Positions 24,669 to 36,487 are shown, counted from the stretch's first letter. The stretch is 64,000 bases of DNA from Panaeolus papilionaceus (GCA_015501605.1 JADNRZ010000016.1:372001-436000); one strand, 5' to 3'. The notes: a model not told the origin generated them from the sequence alone. Numbers and translations: made by a program.

Positions 24669-25117
24669 TTGGGATTGATAATAATCTGCAGCATTCACGA
24701 GTCAGCGCTCGCTGGTCAAGTGCTGCGTTTTAAAGACATACGCTAAATTTAAATTAACAGGCATCTCTGGCAACCATCTTGACTTCGCAGTATTGTTCTT
24801 GATGGACGAGATGATCCGTATTGTCACGAATAAGAAAAGGAATTTTGAATGTATTATCTCAAGCGCGTTGTATTAATACTTTTATCAAAAGATGAATGCA
24901 AACCCTTTGATAATTGTCAGGTCTGGACCCCGCATACGTTTGGCACATTCATGTACAAGTTGTTCCAGGTGCAGTGTAGGTGGAGGCGAGATGTATATCT
25001 GAGAAAAAAACGCATATCTGTGTGAATCGGAAAAACATGAATTCATCCTCACATTACAAAGCCCAACTCGTAATAACAGGGCACATAAACAAAGGCCTAA
25101 AACCAAAGTAACAGAAT
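24669..25117. other. Intergenic, het-C 3' region
   Basis: About 450 bp of AT-rich sequence after the het-C stop. No gene seen; it should hold the het-C polyadenylation region. Confidence 0.5.
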
Positions 25118-25834
25118 CTAACTGAACGAGTAAAGGTATGTAGATACAAACAGCGAGATGTAAACGTAGGTATGACAAAACAGCCCAAAGCAAGACAGCG
25201 AAGCACGGAAAAGATTTTTAACAACAGCCTCCCCATGTGGGGAGGATACCCCTCTGAATCCCCATTCTACACCACATAATAACCAAACCACAAAAACCGT
25301 GTATATCACCCAAAAGCCCAAAAGAAACACGTAAAAAGGTTTAAGAAGGAACCACAAAAGCCCAAAGATCGAACATAAAACCCAAATGAAAATCAGAATA
25401 ATGGTAGCTATGGATACTGCGTGAATGAAGAGGGGTGAATGCTTTTGAGAAACACAAAGAAACAGGAGGGTGAAAAGGTACAAATTCAAAAAACCATCAT
25501 GGTGTGGATTGATCTGCGAGGGATTCAACCCTAGAACCCAAAGCGTAAAAGGAGGAAGGGCGAAATGGAAAATGAGACTCTTTGGAAGGGTGTCAGGTTG
25601 GCAAGGAGGAATTTCATGGGTATCCGCAGAGAGAGCAGCCACAATCGCGTAATGAAAAGGCAGACTGCGCCAGTGATGGTGGTGGTATGGTGGAGGTAAA
25701 CGGTATGTGACAGTGCTTCCATCGCAAAAGAACCGTATTAGGATGGATAAGGAAGCCAAAAGACAAAAAACCCAAAACATCATCGAAAAATAAAAGTCGT
25801 GAAACGGAGACCAAGACACAGCCAGCCTCCACAC
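25118..25834 (-). CDS. Doubtful hydrophobic open frame, possible multi-pass protein
   Basis: An open frame of 238 codons starting just below the stop of the next minus-strand gene. The translation is very rich in Phe, Leu, Trp and His, with four or five hydrophobic stretches (for example IATIILIFIWVLCSIFGLLW). I recognise no family. The plus strand here is A/G-rich, which alone can create a long hydrophobic frame on the minus strand, so this may be the 3' untranslated region of the 26.3-kb gene. Kept only because of its length. Confidence 0.2.
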   Translation of the reverse strand: MWRLAVSWSPFHDFYFSMMFWVFCLLASLSILIRFFCDGSTVTYRLPPPYHHHHWRSLPFHYAIVAALSADTHEIPPCQPDTLPKSLIFHFALPPFTLWVLGLNPSQINPHHDGFLNLYLFTLLFLCVSQKHSPLFIHAVSIATIILIFIWVLCSIFGLLWFLLKPFYVFLLGFWVIYTVFVVWLLCGVEWGFRGVSSPHGEAVVKNLFRASLSCFGLFCHTYVYISLFVSTYLYSFS

Positions 25835-25839
25835 CTTTG

Positions 25840-26332
25840 TTAATAAGATGGCGGTTGTGTTGCGTATGCCAATATTGTTTCAGCATTATAAAGCCCAGAA
25901 GCGTGGCGGATTGCGACCATGCGCGGTACGGGTTGAGGTGTAATCAACGGCGGAGATTGGGATTGTATTGACGACGTGTCCAATGAACGTCTTGCAGCGT
26001 TGACTGAAGCCAGGTCAGTATCGACTGGGTCCCCTGAAGACGCTGGTTTGGGTATGGGTGTTGGGTTCTGTGGCAGCTTCGTTCGACCTGGTGGTGTCGG
26101 GCCACTGGCAGGGTTGTTCCTCTCTGGCCCTCCATTACCCTTCGCACCACCGATAGCCCCTCCAACAACAGCGCCAATTACAACGAGTACTATCAGTACC
26201 ATGATAGCTCTTCCCCGTTTTGTCGACCAAAATGGCGGTAGTGTTGATGTTACGATGAGCTTTTCAGGCTGGCGAAGCAGCTCCCGCGCCGTTGCGGTCT
26301 ACCATTTGCCATTTGGGATATATATTGTACAT
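25840..26332 (-). CDS. Small single-pass membrane protein, plan shared with the 19.3-kb gene
   Basis: Short N-terminus, basic residues (STKRGRAI), then a membrane helix IMVLIVLVVIGAVVGGAIGG closely similar in kind to the 19.9-kb gene, then a Pro/Ser/Asn-rich tail ending ATQPPSY at 25840. The body from 26202 is one clean frame. Upstream of the first Met the frame stays open through PEKLIVTSTLPPFW and could join ATG 26332 (MYNIYPKWQM) by a GT-AG intron of only 34 nt, unusually short, so the 5' end is tentative. Same strand and layout as the gene left of het-C, which suggests a diverged duplicate pair around het-C. Function unknown. Confidence 0.45.
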
Positions 26333-26874
26333 GCAGGATCCAATTATAAAGGTCCAAAATGAGGTTGTTCATCGTTAAAGCAGAGTACGAGATGGTAATA
26401 TCGGGATAATAAAATAACGGAGAAAGTCATGGCGACGTCAGCGACCTGGTATATTATGCATAGCAACCACCACACACCTGAACCTCTGATAGACCCGACT
26501 CCTCATTCCTCACTGCTGCTGCTATTGGAGTCTTTGGACCTGTCCGTGAAGTCATAACTGAAATTGCAGGCGCTGCCTGTGGCCTTCCAAATACCCGAAA
26601 AAGTTTGTGCCCTAATTTCCGGGGTTCAACCTATGGCCTCCTAGCCGCAGATTGAAGATGAAAGCGCCGCTCAGGAGATGAACAGCAGCTTTTTATTAAC
26701 GTCTAACCCAGAGTTGAGGGGGAAGAAGGAAGAGAGCCAAAACAGCGATGGCAGCCAGGAGGGAGCGGATTTATTACAGCCAGACTCTTGACCGCAGAAG
26801 CCAAAAGCGGCCTGGACCCTGCAATGTGTACCTTGCTTATTACATTCTTTATTTAAATCCCTTTATTTTTTCTG

Positions 26875-27136
26875 GTTACATTCGTAATATTTCAATTGTT
26901 TCGATCACCCTTTCGCCACAACTCTTTCGCCACAACTCTTTCGCCGCAACTCTTTCGCCGCAACTCTTTCTAAAAATCACTTCATTCAAATATCGAGCAT
27001 ATTCACGCAGGGGGATATCGCGATTACAACTATCATACGAACCCCGAAACGCCTGATGGTATTCGGAGTAATTCCTGAAAACCCCTAGAACCTGCCAGAG
27101 TGCACAATATGACATGTGCGGTCCGTCGCGTGGCAT
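26875..27136 (-). pseudogene. Possible gene remnant with 14-mer repeat at its end
   Basis: A minus-strand frame with protein-like composition (MPRDGPHMSYCALWQ, then EYHQAFRGSYDSCNRD) ends in a stretch made of the tandem 14-mer at 26911-26970. Upstream sequence (GHDVFLGTCPNTVTL, about 27140-27200) continues the look of a protein, but stops and frame changes intervene. I do not recognise the family. Confidence 0.25.
26911..26970. repeat. Minisatellite, four copies of a 14-mer
   Basis: Units of TTTCGCCACAACTC: two identical copies, then two with A to G at position 8 (TTTCGCCGCAACTC), then TTTC. The unit length is not a multiple of three, so it would shift any reading frame through it. Confidence 0.9.
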
Positions 27137-27199
27137 ATCGTTCCCAAACCAATTGAGCGTAACGGTATTGGGGCAGGTCCCTAGAAAGACATCATGGCC

Positions 27200-29150
27200 T
27201 TTGTGAGTAGCAGGCAGTCAATGTCAGTACAATAGCAATTAAAAGACCATTCGGGAGTTCAACGGGAGGTTCCTCACCGGAATGTCATCGGTATGTCCGT
27301 ACATATTCAGTTCCATTGAGTGACGTCTATCGTGACAGCGCTCATGAAGTAAAAAGGCACTAGTGCATCCCTGTTCAGACTTTCGGTATTGCTTAGACAA
27401 AGGGATGTCCCGGATACCGCGATCTCGAGAGTCGAGAGTCTCTGGTCTGTAGGCATTGAGGGACCTCGATGTGCCACACCATTGGCACGATAGGCCTAGC
27501 TTGCAGTTTGAACTTTATGGCGAGCAACACCCTCCAAGCGAACCGTCGGTACAACTTTCAGAAGGTCATTTGCGCAGCATGTCAAGGTAAAAGAAGGACC
27601 GGTTACTCGACGTGGGCAGTTTCAGCATGAAAACTTCCCAAGCCCCGTCTGCTATGTAGTGTGCCAGATGAGTGTACAACCGTACCTCTTCCTGGAACTC
27701 GCTTAGATAGCGAGCACATTTAGGGTACGCGTAGCCTGAAGTTTTTTTTTTTGACAGCGATTTTCAGTCTTCCTTCGGCAGAACTACAAAAAAGCAACGG
27801 AGCTTTTTTCATTTCAGAGTCGTCGAACAGATGCGCGACTCTGTTTTAGTCACTAACTCAAGGTGTTGGTAAAACCATAACGTTAATTTATTCAAGACAT
27901 ACCAGGCTCTTGCCACGCGTCGTTCGAGTATGGCTGTCAGCGCCGTGTTACCTCCCCTCGACGTCGATTTTCCCGGTGGCACAGCACCCAGTCCTATTTC
28001 TAGTTCATTTTCTCACCGATTCCCACTGTGTCCCTGTTGATGACTATCATGGTGATGATTTGTGATATTCTTTTCAGAGAAGGCATCATCTAAGCACACA
28101 ATGTACCATATTATGGTGAATGACCGCTTTTGAAATAAACTACAATTAACGCGTCTAGTCCCTCTGACTGACAGGGGTGATTGACACTCAGCGCTTCCAA
28201 GACCAATCCTCAAAAACTCCGAGGGGTTGCCTCAATTACCAATGACGAGAATTATCACGCATAAAGAACATTTACGCCAACTCGCAATTAGCGCTCGAGA
28301 AACTACAGTTACGATCCTTACTCAGTTCGAAGCCCTAAATTGTGGAGCTGATAACGCCGAGATATCGGGAGGGATATCGTTAGGGGCTATAAATAGAACC
28401 TAATAATACTCCGAGCTTCAAGTTCAGCAACCAAAAACCTGATTCTCTTCCTTGTTGCTCATAACTCAGAACATAAGCAAATCTAATCCTCTTTCTCGGG
28501 CCAGAGGTGAAGTACCCTAAATTTTGTAGCAAACATTTCACAGAAGTGGGTGTACGGCAGAGGCTACCTGCCTCGTGGCTTAATATTTGATCTCGCTCGA
28601 CCTTTTCCTAGTCTAAGCTCCCTTCGTACACAGCTACCCCAGCACCCCGCCATGTGTAGGTCAGACTAAGGCAACCACTTGTGCATTTAGGTGACATTCT
28701 ATGTATAACAGGGTTTTACGATCCCTCGCGAATGATTCCTTCACATCCCTATACGATCGATGTGGTCCCCCTGCAGAAGCCCCGGAAGCCTCGTGTCTAG
28801 GGCTATGAAGGCCGAGAGCCTTGAGCATGGTGCGAAAGAAGGTATTTAACTTTGCAGCTGCCATCGCTGAGCTTAAATTCTTTAAAACCTCACATGCTAT
28901 CGCCGCCGTTTTGAATTCATAGAGATATGACGGTCACCTTCCAGGGTCTCGATCCAAATCACGATCATGCACTTTCACCTCAGGGTCATGTTCGGAGAGC
29001 CATGGACATAGAAATTAAATTGAAGACAAGAGGACTAATGATACATGCTCGTGTTTGAGATAAAGGGACGAACGACGTTGAACAAAAAAGAAGAAAACAG
29101 GAAATATTAAGATCATTATTATAATAGGAAGAAAAACTGAAAACCCCCGA
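27200..29150. other. About 2 kb without a supported gene
   Basis: Only short scattered open frames on both strands. A T-run near 27740 and A-runs are the only compositional features. A minus-strand frame at 28661-28864 has no support beyond being open. The left end may hold decayed coding sequence continuous with the remnant at 27 kb. Confidence 0.4.
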
Positions 29151-29154
29151 ACGC

Positions 29155-31177
29155 TTAGTTCTTTGGGAGTGTTTGAGTGCGAACGGTTGTGGTTTGCGAA
29201 GTCTGCGCATTGCGCTCAGCCGCCTTCTTCGCGGCCAAATTTTCAGCACCTAAGTCTTCGCGGGTAGTGGTGGTAGCGGTTGTGCGGGTCTATTCGAACA
29301 TGCGCGTAAGCATCACCACAGCATCAAAAGGTTCCAGAAGGACGTACCGCCTGATCATTAAGATGCAGGTTCCTTTCCAAATCTTCAGCCACACCTTCGA
29401 CATCGCGAGTACAGGTTCCATGGTGCAAGACCTTTCCCCCAATCTTATCTTGGCTGATCGAACCTTCAAGGGTACCACCCTTTTGAAGGAAATGTTCCAT
29501 AGGGATCGGTGCGTGGGCTTGAGACTGATGCACGACGGGCGCCTCGTGGGTGACCTCGTGAACGGGGATTGTCGTGTGGATGCGCCTTTTTTCTACAGCT
29601 GCAGAAGAACATGAATGACGCGTTCGACGCGATTTGAAAGTGACCACTTACTTTCTTTTTCGATGACTGGTTGAATAACGTGATGGACGTGATGATGAAC
29701 CGTCTCATGAACAGTGCTTCCCATATCGACTATCGTCCTTTCTTTGGCACCATGAGCCTATGAAGAACGGATATTAGCGGCGCTGTGACTGCTTCTCACA
29801 ATAGGGTCGTACCAAAGTATCAAAGTGCTGATGGAGCTGACCCTCGAACAACGACTTGTCCTCAGGCTTGTTGACATGAGTCTCACTGATGTGAGTAACA
29901 GGCTGAGTCTAAACGGTCGTTCAGCACGGACAACGGAGAAGGGCATGTTCGGCATACAACTTCGCTGTGCTGCTCAGGAAGCTCCTCAGAAGCAATAATA
30001 GGCTGCGTGTGGTGCTGAATGTGATGAACTACGTTAACCAGATTAGACCTCTGGGTATTAGGACGACTCGAGGGTAAACAGACTCACCATGACGCTCCCG
30101 TTCAATAACACGCCCAATTTCCTCGGTCTCAAGGTGACGTATACGTTCATGGGTCACAGCTGGAGGTTGATGTAAGGAGTGGCCGGGTAACCATAGACAA
30201 AACGACGACCCACGCTCCAACTGGTTAGTATCTTCCTCGGCCTTGCCAGAAGGCATCACATCTCGATCGGTAATTTTGGTGTGGCCAGTGATATGATTTT
30301 CCCTGATAGCTAGAAGAGTAATATTTGATGACGACATGCATTTATCAAGTAGTGAGAACTTACTGGTACTCTTGGAAGGACTTCCGGTCGAAGCGTAGCT
30401 TTCGCGAGTTGTCTCACGAACTGTAGGTTGAGACGTGGTGTACGAGGTGGAAGTCCTGCGATCACCACTGTTGTCCTGGTTAGCGCTTTCATCCCTTTGG
30501 GAAGGAGACCACTCATACGAGTCGAACCTGCCTCCTTGCCCTGCATATAGAGAGAAAGAAAATGTAAGTCATCTTTTCGCAATTCCCATCGTAAAGCACA
30601 AGCAACTCACCCGCTCCACTAGTTCGCCGATGGGTATCTCCGAGATCGCCTCCAGCCGCAGCCGCAGCATCACTACCATAACCTGAGATACCGTGCGCTT
30701 TAGATCGCTCGATATCATCTTGGACCATAGCCTCTGAGGCGCGATGAGCGCGCTGGGAGGACTGGGCCTGTTCGGCGGTCTGGTGGTGCGAAGACTGCTT
30801 ACTGAGTGTATTTTTGTCCGCCTTTTTGCTCGTAAAAAACGATCCAGTCTTTGGAGGAGAAGCCGGAGTTGCGCTTGTCTCATGATAGTGCCCTGGAACG
30901 TTGGAAGTAACGTTATCAGTGGCAGCGGAAGCGGGATCTGCGCCACGTCCACTAGTGCCTACCCCGCGTCCCGGAGGCAGTTTTTGAGCACGAGGAGAGT
31001 TGGTAAGATGAAGACGTTCGCCGCCTTCCCCTTCTGCAGTGCCGTAAGTGTCGCTGATCTCACGATTCTCCTCAGGAGGGTCGCTGGAAAGCATATGTTT
31101 CATGGTGGAGCCGATACCTGTATTCTGGTGAGCTCCTTTCCTCAGCGAAGTTGGACGATACGACTAGACTTGCCCAT
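29155..31177 (-). CDS. Fungal 'allergen' family His-rich hydrophilin
   Basis: A hydrophilic, probably disordered protein of the fungal family usually annotated as 'allergen', with repeated His/Val/Pro motifs. Family signature pieces are TTIPVHEVTHEAPVVHQS (about 29530-29580) and a KGGTLEG motif (about 29470). ATG 31177 gives a four-codon first exon (MGKS) that splices through a 45-nt intron to the large first coding block (to about 30615: Ala/Ser/Gly-rich, with the stretch SSHHQTAEQAQSSQRAHRAS). More exons contain FDSYEWSPSQRDESANQD and the conserved ENHITGHTKITDRDV. The last exon is Thr/Ala/Lys-rich and ends LPKN at 29155-29157. All introns are 45-80 nt and in phase where tested. A cytosolic stress-protective role has been suggested for similar proteins; none is shown here. 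Confidence 0.85.
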
Positions 31178-32211
31178 GATAAAATGTCAGAGAGGTTAGT
31201 GATAATATGGAGAAAGGTGTTGATGGTCAAAACGCTGGGGGGTTAAGTGATGTTGGGAGGTGAGAGGCCGTTTAGAAACGCTCCACACCAGAGTTTATAC
31301 GACGATTCAGATTGGCGATGATCTACTCCATAGGTGAGCCGTGTTTCGGAGTGTCTCAGGGCGACGACATCTGACGCAGAGATTTGGGTACCCGGCTGGG
31401 CTACCCCACCATGCTTGGTAAATCGATAATCTGCAGTGGAAGCATCAGAACCAGGAACAGGGACCCGCTGACAATGAATTTATGTTGACACGTCCCTGGT
31501 CATTATATGTAGGTACATCACTAGGAACATCGCAGTCTACATACACTGTAGGATACAATTATTTATTTGAACGCTCTTAAGCGCCGATGATTCTCCCAGA
31601 GATGGAGAATGGTATCACAGTCTTTAGAAATCGCAACTCTGCTATTCATTCGTTAAGTAAAGCAGAAATTTCGACCAATGTATGTAGACCTGGAAGTTGC
31701 GCCAACATGCGCGCAGGAAACCTCAGATTAAGATAGAAAGGAGTTATAGCATATTCGACTAGCTCCGTCATTCATGGACGAGGGGGATGGTGTATTGCGA
31801 CAAGGTTGAAGGGACAAACTGGAGATTTTTGGCGAGATGCATCTGATACGATCCAAGGCAGGCATCTGAATTCCAAAAAAGGGAGCCCTTCTGTTGGTTC
31901 ATCTTGCCAGCAAGCCCGGGAGAAGGAACGACGTACCGATTCGGCCTCAAGGGCGCAAGTCTAGGACCACGGAAAATATCAAAATGGTGCAGTGAAGTGA
32001 ACAGGATCGTTACGAAATGATATTCAATCCAACATTATATATAATAAGGTAACTTCAGGTTAAAAAAGTGGGCTTCTTATCTATAGATGAGCATGCCAAA
32101 GGGGCAAATAAGGGTTTGAGTCCCAAATAGTAGCCGGTGACCTTCTATCATTCCACCCATCTTTGTTTCGTGTTTTCATAGTCCTTTCTTCAGTTGATAC
32201 AGAACAGCAAC
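31178..32211. promoter_or_regulatory. Divergent promoter region
   Basis: About 1 kb between the head-to-head 'allergen' gene and the 32.2-kb gene. A TATA-like ATTATATATAATAAGG near 32033 lies about 175 bp before the plus-strand ATG. No gene in between. Confidence 0.4.
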
Positions 32212-32873
32212 ATGTCAAACCCCCACCCTCTACCTGTAATCTCTGGTTCCCTGGCCACATTCGATGAGGCCCCTGATCAAGCTACGGATCGCAACGATCG
32301 CGAAAATGAGAGTGTTGGGGAAGGTAATAAACCGAAGCAAAGCGATTCATAGTTCAAGTCTGCTGATGGCGTCCACTATTGATATTATCAGGGCCATATT
32401 TATTTCTTTACAATCCTGACGACATGCTTCGCAGGTATCCTCTCCGCGATGACCCCTTATCTACCGACCATCAACCCGAAGTATCAAACTCGAACCCAGT
32501 TATTCATGGGACACATACTCAACAGACACATACGACTACGGATGGAGTCGCATCGAATGCCAATCATCCTTCCACACAAGCTACTCAACTCAACATCCAG
32601 ATGTTGGATTCTTTGTTCGACGGCGTTTACAGCGAGGTTTTCCAGCGGGCCCGGGGCAACCTGAGTCACCATTCCAACAGCGAACACAATGTTAGCTCTA
32701 CTTCGGTACCTCATCAAAAAGCAGATACACTGCAAGCTGAGAGCAGCATTGGAGTTCAGTATGCCTTTACTCCAGGATTGCAAGGAGATGAGATCCGTAT
32801 TCGGCCCCAAGGGTCAAAGAAAGACGATGGCGCATTAGTAATATCAGATGTCCCGCAAAACAGGGAACTTTGA
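32212..32873 (+). CDS. Hypothetical protein, diverged paralogue of the 35.3-kb gene
   Basis: ATG 32212 (MSNPHPLPVISGSLATFDEA). One intron of about 70 nt starts with gtaataaacc near 32322 and ends in cag near 32390, joining VGEG to PYLFLYNPDD in frame; stop at 32871-32873. The product is about 195 residues, hydrophilic, Ser/Thr/His-rich in the middle, with one more ordered helical stretch (QMLDSLFDGVYSEVFQRA). No membrane segment or signal peptide. The layout is shared with the gene at 35326: PVxSGxxxT near the start, an intron after about 40-45 codons, GPY at or soon after the join, and a helix with MFEEVF/VYSEVF. I therefore take them as old paralogues. Function unknown. Confidence 0.6.
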
Positions 32874-34305
32874 GCCTGAAGCTACATACATACTTTCGCG
32901 ATATGTGAAATATCCCCTTACGTTTCAACACATCCGTTATCTTCGCATCACTCGTTTCTTCTTCTAAATCATCACAACAACCATGTAGCCTATATAGACT
33001 GGCTTGACTCATCCAACCTTGGTCTGTGATCATATGAGGGTGGTCGTGGGAAATGTGTATCGAGGCCCATCTGCCATTCCGAGGGAAGCCAGCATGATGT
33101 TCAACGCATGTCGTAATTCGACATGTCACATCAAGGTCACTAATTTAGTGTGCAAGAGAAATTTGGCCGAGGAAACCGTCGAACTAAACTTGTGCGGAAC
33201 GCAAACAATGATGTCAAAGTAAAATATTATTGGAAGGTAAGCTACTAGGAAGAGAAATGCACAAATCAATAATATTAATGATAAGAGCTATAGGTATTAA
33301 GATTGTTTTGATGATTAGAAATTGTATTTATAATAAATGTTGATGGGATTGAGCTCATGTGAGGAGCCTCGTCTGAAACTTGAGATGTGCTTGGATGTAC
33401 CCGTGAGTGCTTGAGATCCAAGGCTGAGTTGCTGTTGATGACATGTCAGGGTCGGTATCCTCATCCTGGCGTGACAAGAGGGCGAAAATGTAGCCTATAT
33501 GTTCCTAAAATGCAGCTTTTTTGAAGCGGAAAAGCTGGGATCGTCTGTTGTTACTATTCTAAAGTTGATGGAAAAAAGAAACGCAGAAATTAAGGCCGAA
33601 ATAAGGACAATATCAAATTTCGTCGAATTACGGCATGCGTCGAACACAAGGTTGGTATTAGTACGGGTGCTCTTAGCATTTCGCACCATCTTCAACTTGG
33701 CATCTATCTCTCGATATTACAGCTACTGAGCTAGATGCAAAACGATAGACCGCATCTCTGCACTTACACACAGAGTCGGACTCTGAATTTGGTCGAAGCG
33801 ATCCCCAGCACGACAGAACATAGCTCTACGAATTACAAAAATCATTGACATGGGCCAAAGGAGACGATATTATTGACTGCCCGAACGCCCGATAGCTCCA
33901 CAAAAAAAAAACATTGACATGGTGCCTAGAGTGATGAACATTGAACATCACGGCTATGGATCTGTTTGAGCACAGATTTATTTTATTTTGGAATCAAAAT
34001 TTTATGAGGTTTACGACCTTGCAAAAATAACTAGACACGCCCATGTACCCGTTTCTATGTCCCAAAGAGCTCTTCTGACTTTTGAATGGACAAAATGGAG
34101 TGAATAGGCTAAGCTGGCGTGGACAGTGAGCAAGACTCAGTGAGGGAGCACCAGAGTAATGAGCAGCACATTATGTTATCAATCACTTCGAACAGGCAAC
34201 GGCCAAGGGCAACAAATACAGAGAAATGTTCAAACTCCGCTGTCTGCGTAAGTAAACCGTTGCGGTCTATCGTTTTGCATTTAGCTAATGTATTCTATGC
34301 ATAAT
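32874..34305. other. About 1.4 kb without a supported gene; short diverged inverted repeat
   Basis: AT-rich, with only short frames. A stretch at about 33098-33122 (ACGCATGTCGTAATTCGAC) recurs inverted with two mismatches at about 33624-33646, some 530 bp away, which may mark the ends of an old non-autonomous element. A run of nine A's lies near 33902. Confidence 0.45.
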
Positions 34306-34961
34306 CTACCTACAGTCTCTCATGAAGATAGTCCCTAAATGCCCCCTTGCTCTGATATCTACATCCTCATTTGTTATATCTAGAATCATACACTCCAAGC
34401 CATAACTGTTGGGAATATGGTATTCATTGCGGTCTTGTTCCACTTCATCCTCCCCTATGCCCATTGCAAATGTCTCTCTGCGTGAAAGAAACATGTCCAG
34501 AAACATGTCAGGAGGAACCTTGTCGTCTTGGTGGGTCATTAAAATGCGTGAGATCGCTAAACAGTGACTGCGTCCCCTGATGGGCTCTTGAGACACAATG
34601 GACAGTGAGCTGGGGCGTTAGAACAAGGACTCTGGGCGTTAGAATTGTCATATCTTTGTCCAGGTGGCATTTTTGAACGTCGATAGGGACAGTTGGAGAT
34701 GGTAAGTTCCTTCTTCCCGGCTGCTTTGGCCTTGTCATATCTGTGTTTCTTTTTCTGGCATGCTTCACTGATTAAACGACGCTTCAGCAGGTTATTAGAG
34801 TTGGCAGTAACAGTAAGCAGAACTTCGTGATAATATATATTGCAGAAAACATAGCGCTTTCCGGTCTCTGAGTCAATAGCGGTCAGTAGGTATTTCGGGG
34901 GAGTGGTTCCTTCAACAAGAATTCAAGTGGGTTCAGTGACTCGATTTTTGGCTGTGGGCAT
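34306..34961 (-). pseudogene. Decayed gene with a Cys-rich (CPLC) motif
   Basis: Read from ATG 34961, the frame has a TGA at 34923-34925, then runs open through coherent sequence (PPKYLLTAIDSETGKRYVF, then HRYDKAKAAGKKELTISN and CSNAPAHCPLC) to a TAG at 34557-34559. The following stretch needs another frame (RRETFAMGIGEDEVEQDRNE) and ends at 34306. The Cys pattern suggests a zinc-binding fold. The two in-frame stops and the frame change point to a pseudogene of a conserved but, to me, unnamed fungal family. Confidence 0.5.
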
Positions 34962-35325
34962 GATAGACGATTCGTGAGGAACAAAGTGCATTCTTCTAAT
35001 ATGTATACCTATAATTATAGCTACAATCTACCACGATTAAAGATAGAGTCGCTACAAGGTGAGATATCGCAGGCGTATCATCTTCGGAGGTGTCATATGC
35101 GTGATGGCCTTGATGCCGTGCACATGCCGGTCTGCCGAACACTTTCCTGCGTTAAGACTTAGGGAGGGTTGTCTTTGGCGTGTGCTCGCCCCTTGGTTGA
35201 TGGCATCCTTCCGACAAACCTGGTGTCCATTGCTTATCGAATCATCACTCATCATTTAACTCCACCAGTGACCTAGGCTCTGTAGCCATCTTAATCTCAC
35301 TCTAATCAACGTACGCAAACGCAGC

Positions 35326-36024
35326 ATGATCAGTTCAACGACCGTTCAGCCAGTCTCTGGCACCATGATAACTGTCGAGGATCACCATGGAGCGACTCAA
35401 CGAAAGAATGAACACGATGCACAGGGTGCCGAAGTGAGCAAGCAAGAGCCGACCATCGTTTCGAGTGAGTACCTGCACCCATACAGTATATGAACTGACT
35501 CTGTCTCCCTAGAGAAACACGTTCTCTTCAACCGCAGGCCAAACACGAAAACGACGACAACTACCAATCCTATCGAAGAGCAACAGAAATCAGCCACTTC
35601 TTCGTCATCATCATCAGCAGAACAGCAAACATCTCAGCAGGGGAGTAACGCATTGGGGCCGTATACTGTGGAGGAGACAGTAGATGGAGTAACATCGACC
35701 TTTAGGATACATTCGACTAGGCGGGTAGTGGATCCAGACGACCCTGGTATCCTGAGTTCAGAAACAATGCTGGCGTATGACAAAATGTTTGAGGAGGTAT
35801 TTCGAATGTGGGACGCTCATGATCTGGTGCAGGGGACGTTTGGCCGGCCCATAGGGTCCACAGCTCCGCGAATACGTGATAAAGAAGGGGGTTCATCAAC
35901 GGAAAGGGAGGGCCAAACGGGGCAGGAGCTGAAGAAGGACGATGCTAGTTTAGAGTCCACCAAGGCAGACAAAGGGGGCGAAACTAAAGTAAATAGTACA
36001 GTTGGGGCCCACGAACCTGCGTAG
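35326..36024 (+). CDS. Hypothetical protein, diverged paralogue of the 32.2-kb gene
   Basis: ATG 35326 (MISSTTVQPVSGTMITVED). A 48-nt intron (gtgagt...cctag, about 35465-35512) joins EPTIVS to KKHVLFNRRPN in frame. The middle is a Thr/Ser/Gln-rich low-complexity stretch (NTKTTTTTNPIEEQQ), followed by GPYTVEETVDGVTSTF, a helix (MLAYDKMFEEVFRMW) and a Lys/Glu/Gly-rich tail ending VGAHEPA, stop 36022-36024. About 215 residues, soluble, mostly disordered by composition. Shares its plan with the gene at 32212 but has a longer tail. Function unknown. Confidence 0.6.
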
Positions 36025-36487
36025 TATATCTTCCTGCTTGATTTCGCGAGAAGGCAAATCTCATCTTTCTGATACACATGTCCTCTTGTTGACAGCCCTG
36101 CTACTTAATCTGTTCGAGTCAGGGAGCAGACCGAAAGACCGGCTGCCAGACACAGAAGCGTGTCTGATTTCTCGGTTGTACAATACGATTCTGAAAGATA
36201 ACGGCCATCGTGATACGGCCCACGGCCTACGCCCATAAACTACTCGGATATTGTTTTACTACGTAAATATAATATTCTTTCTCATCAGGGCAAATATACC
36301 GTACCATCAATTTGTCGTGTGTACAAATTCCATCACCTTACACCTAGAGGAAAGGATCCTGCCAGCATTCCATTCTTACCCCCAGAGAGTCTGACCTGCA
36401 GAAGTCATACTGTGCCTCGCTCCGACGATAGTCCCGACAGCGTCGAGTCGCAAGGGTGCATCGCATTGTGCTCTATCACATTATACA
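36025..36487. other. Intergenic region
   Basis: About 460 bp between two plus-strand genes; no coding signal that I can support. Should contain the promoter of the 36.5-kb gene. Confidence 0.45.

Noticed and set aside
26911..26970. Short spaced repeats considered as a CRISPR array
   Set aside because: Head-to-tail 14-mers with no unique spacers in a eukaryotic genome; a minisatellite explains them.
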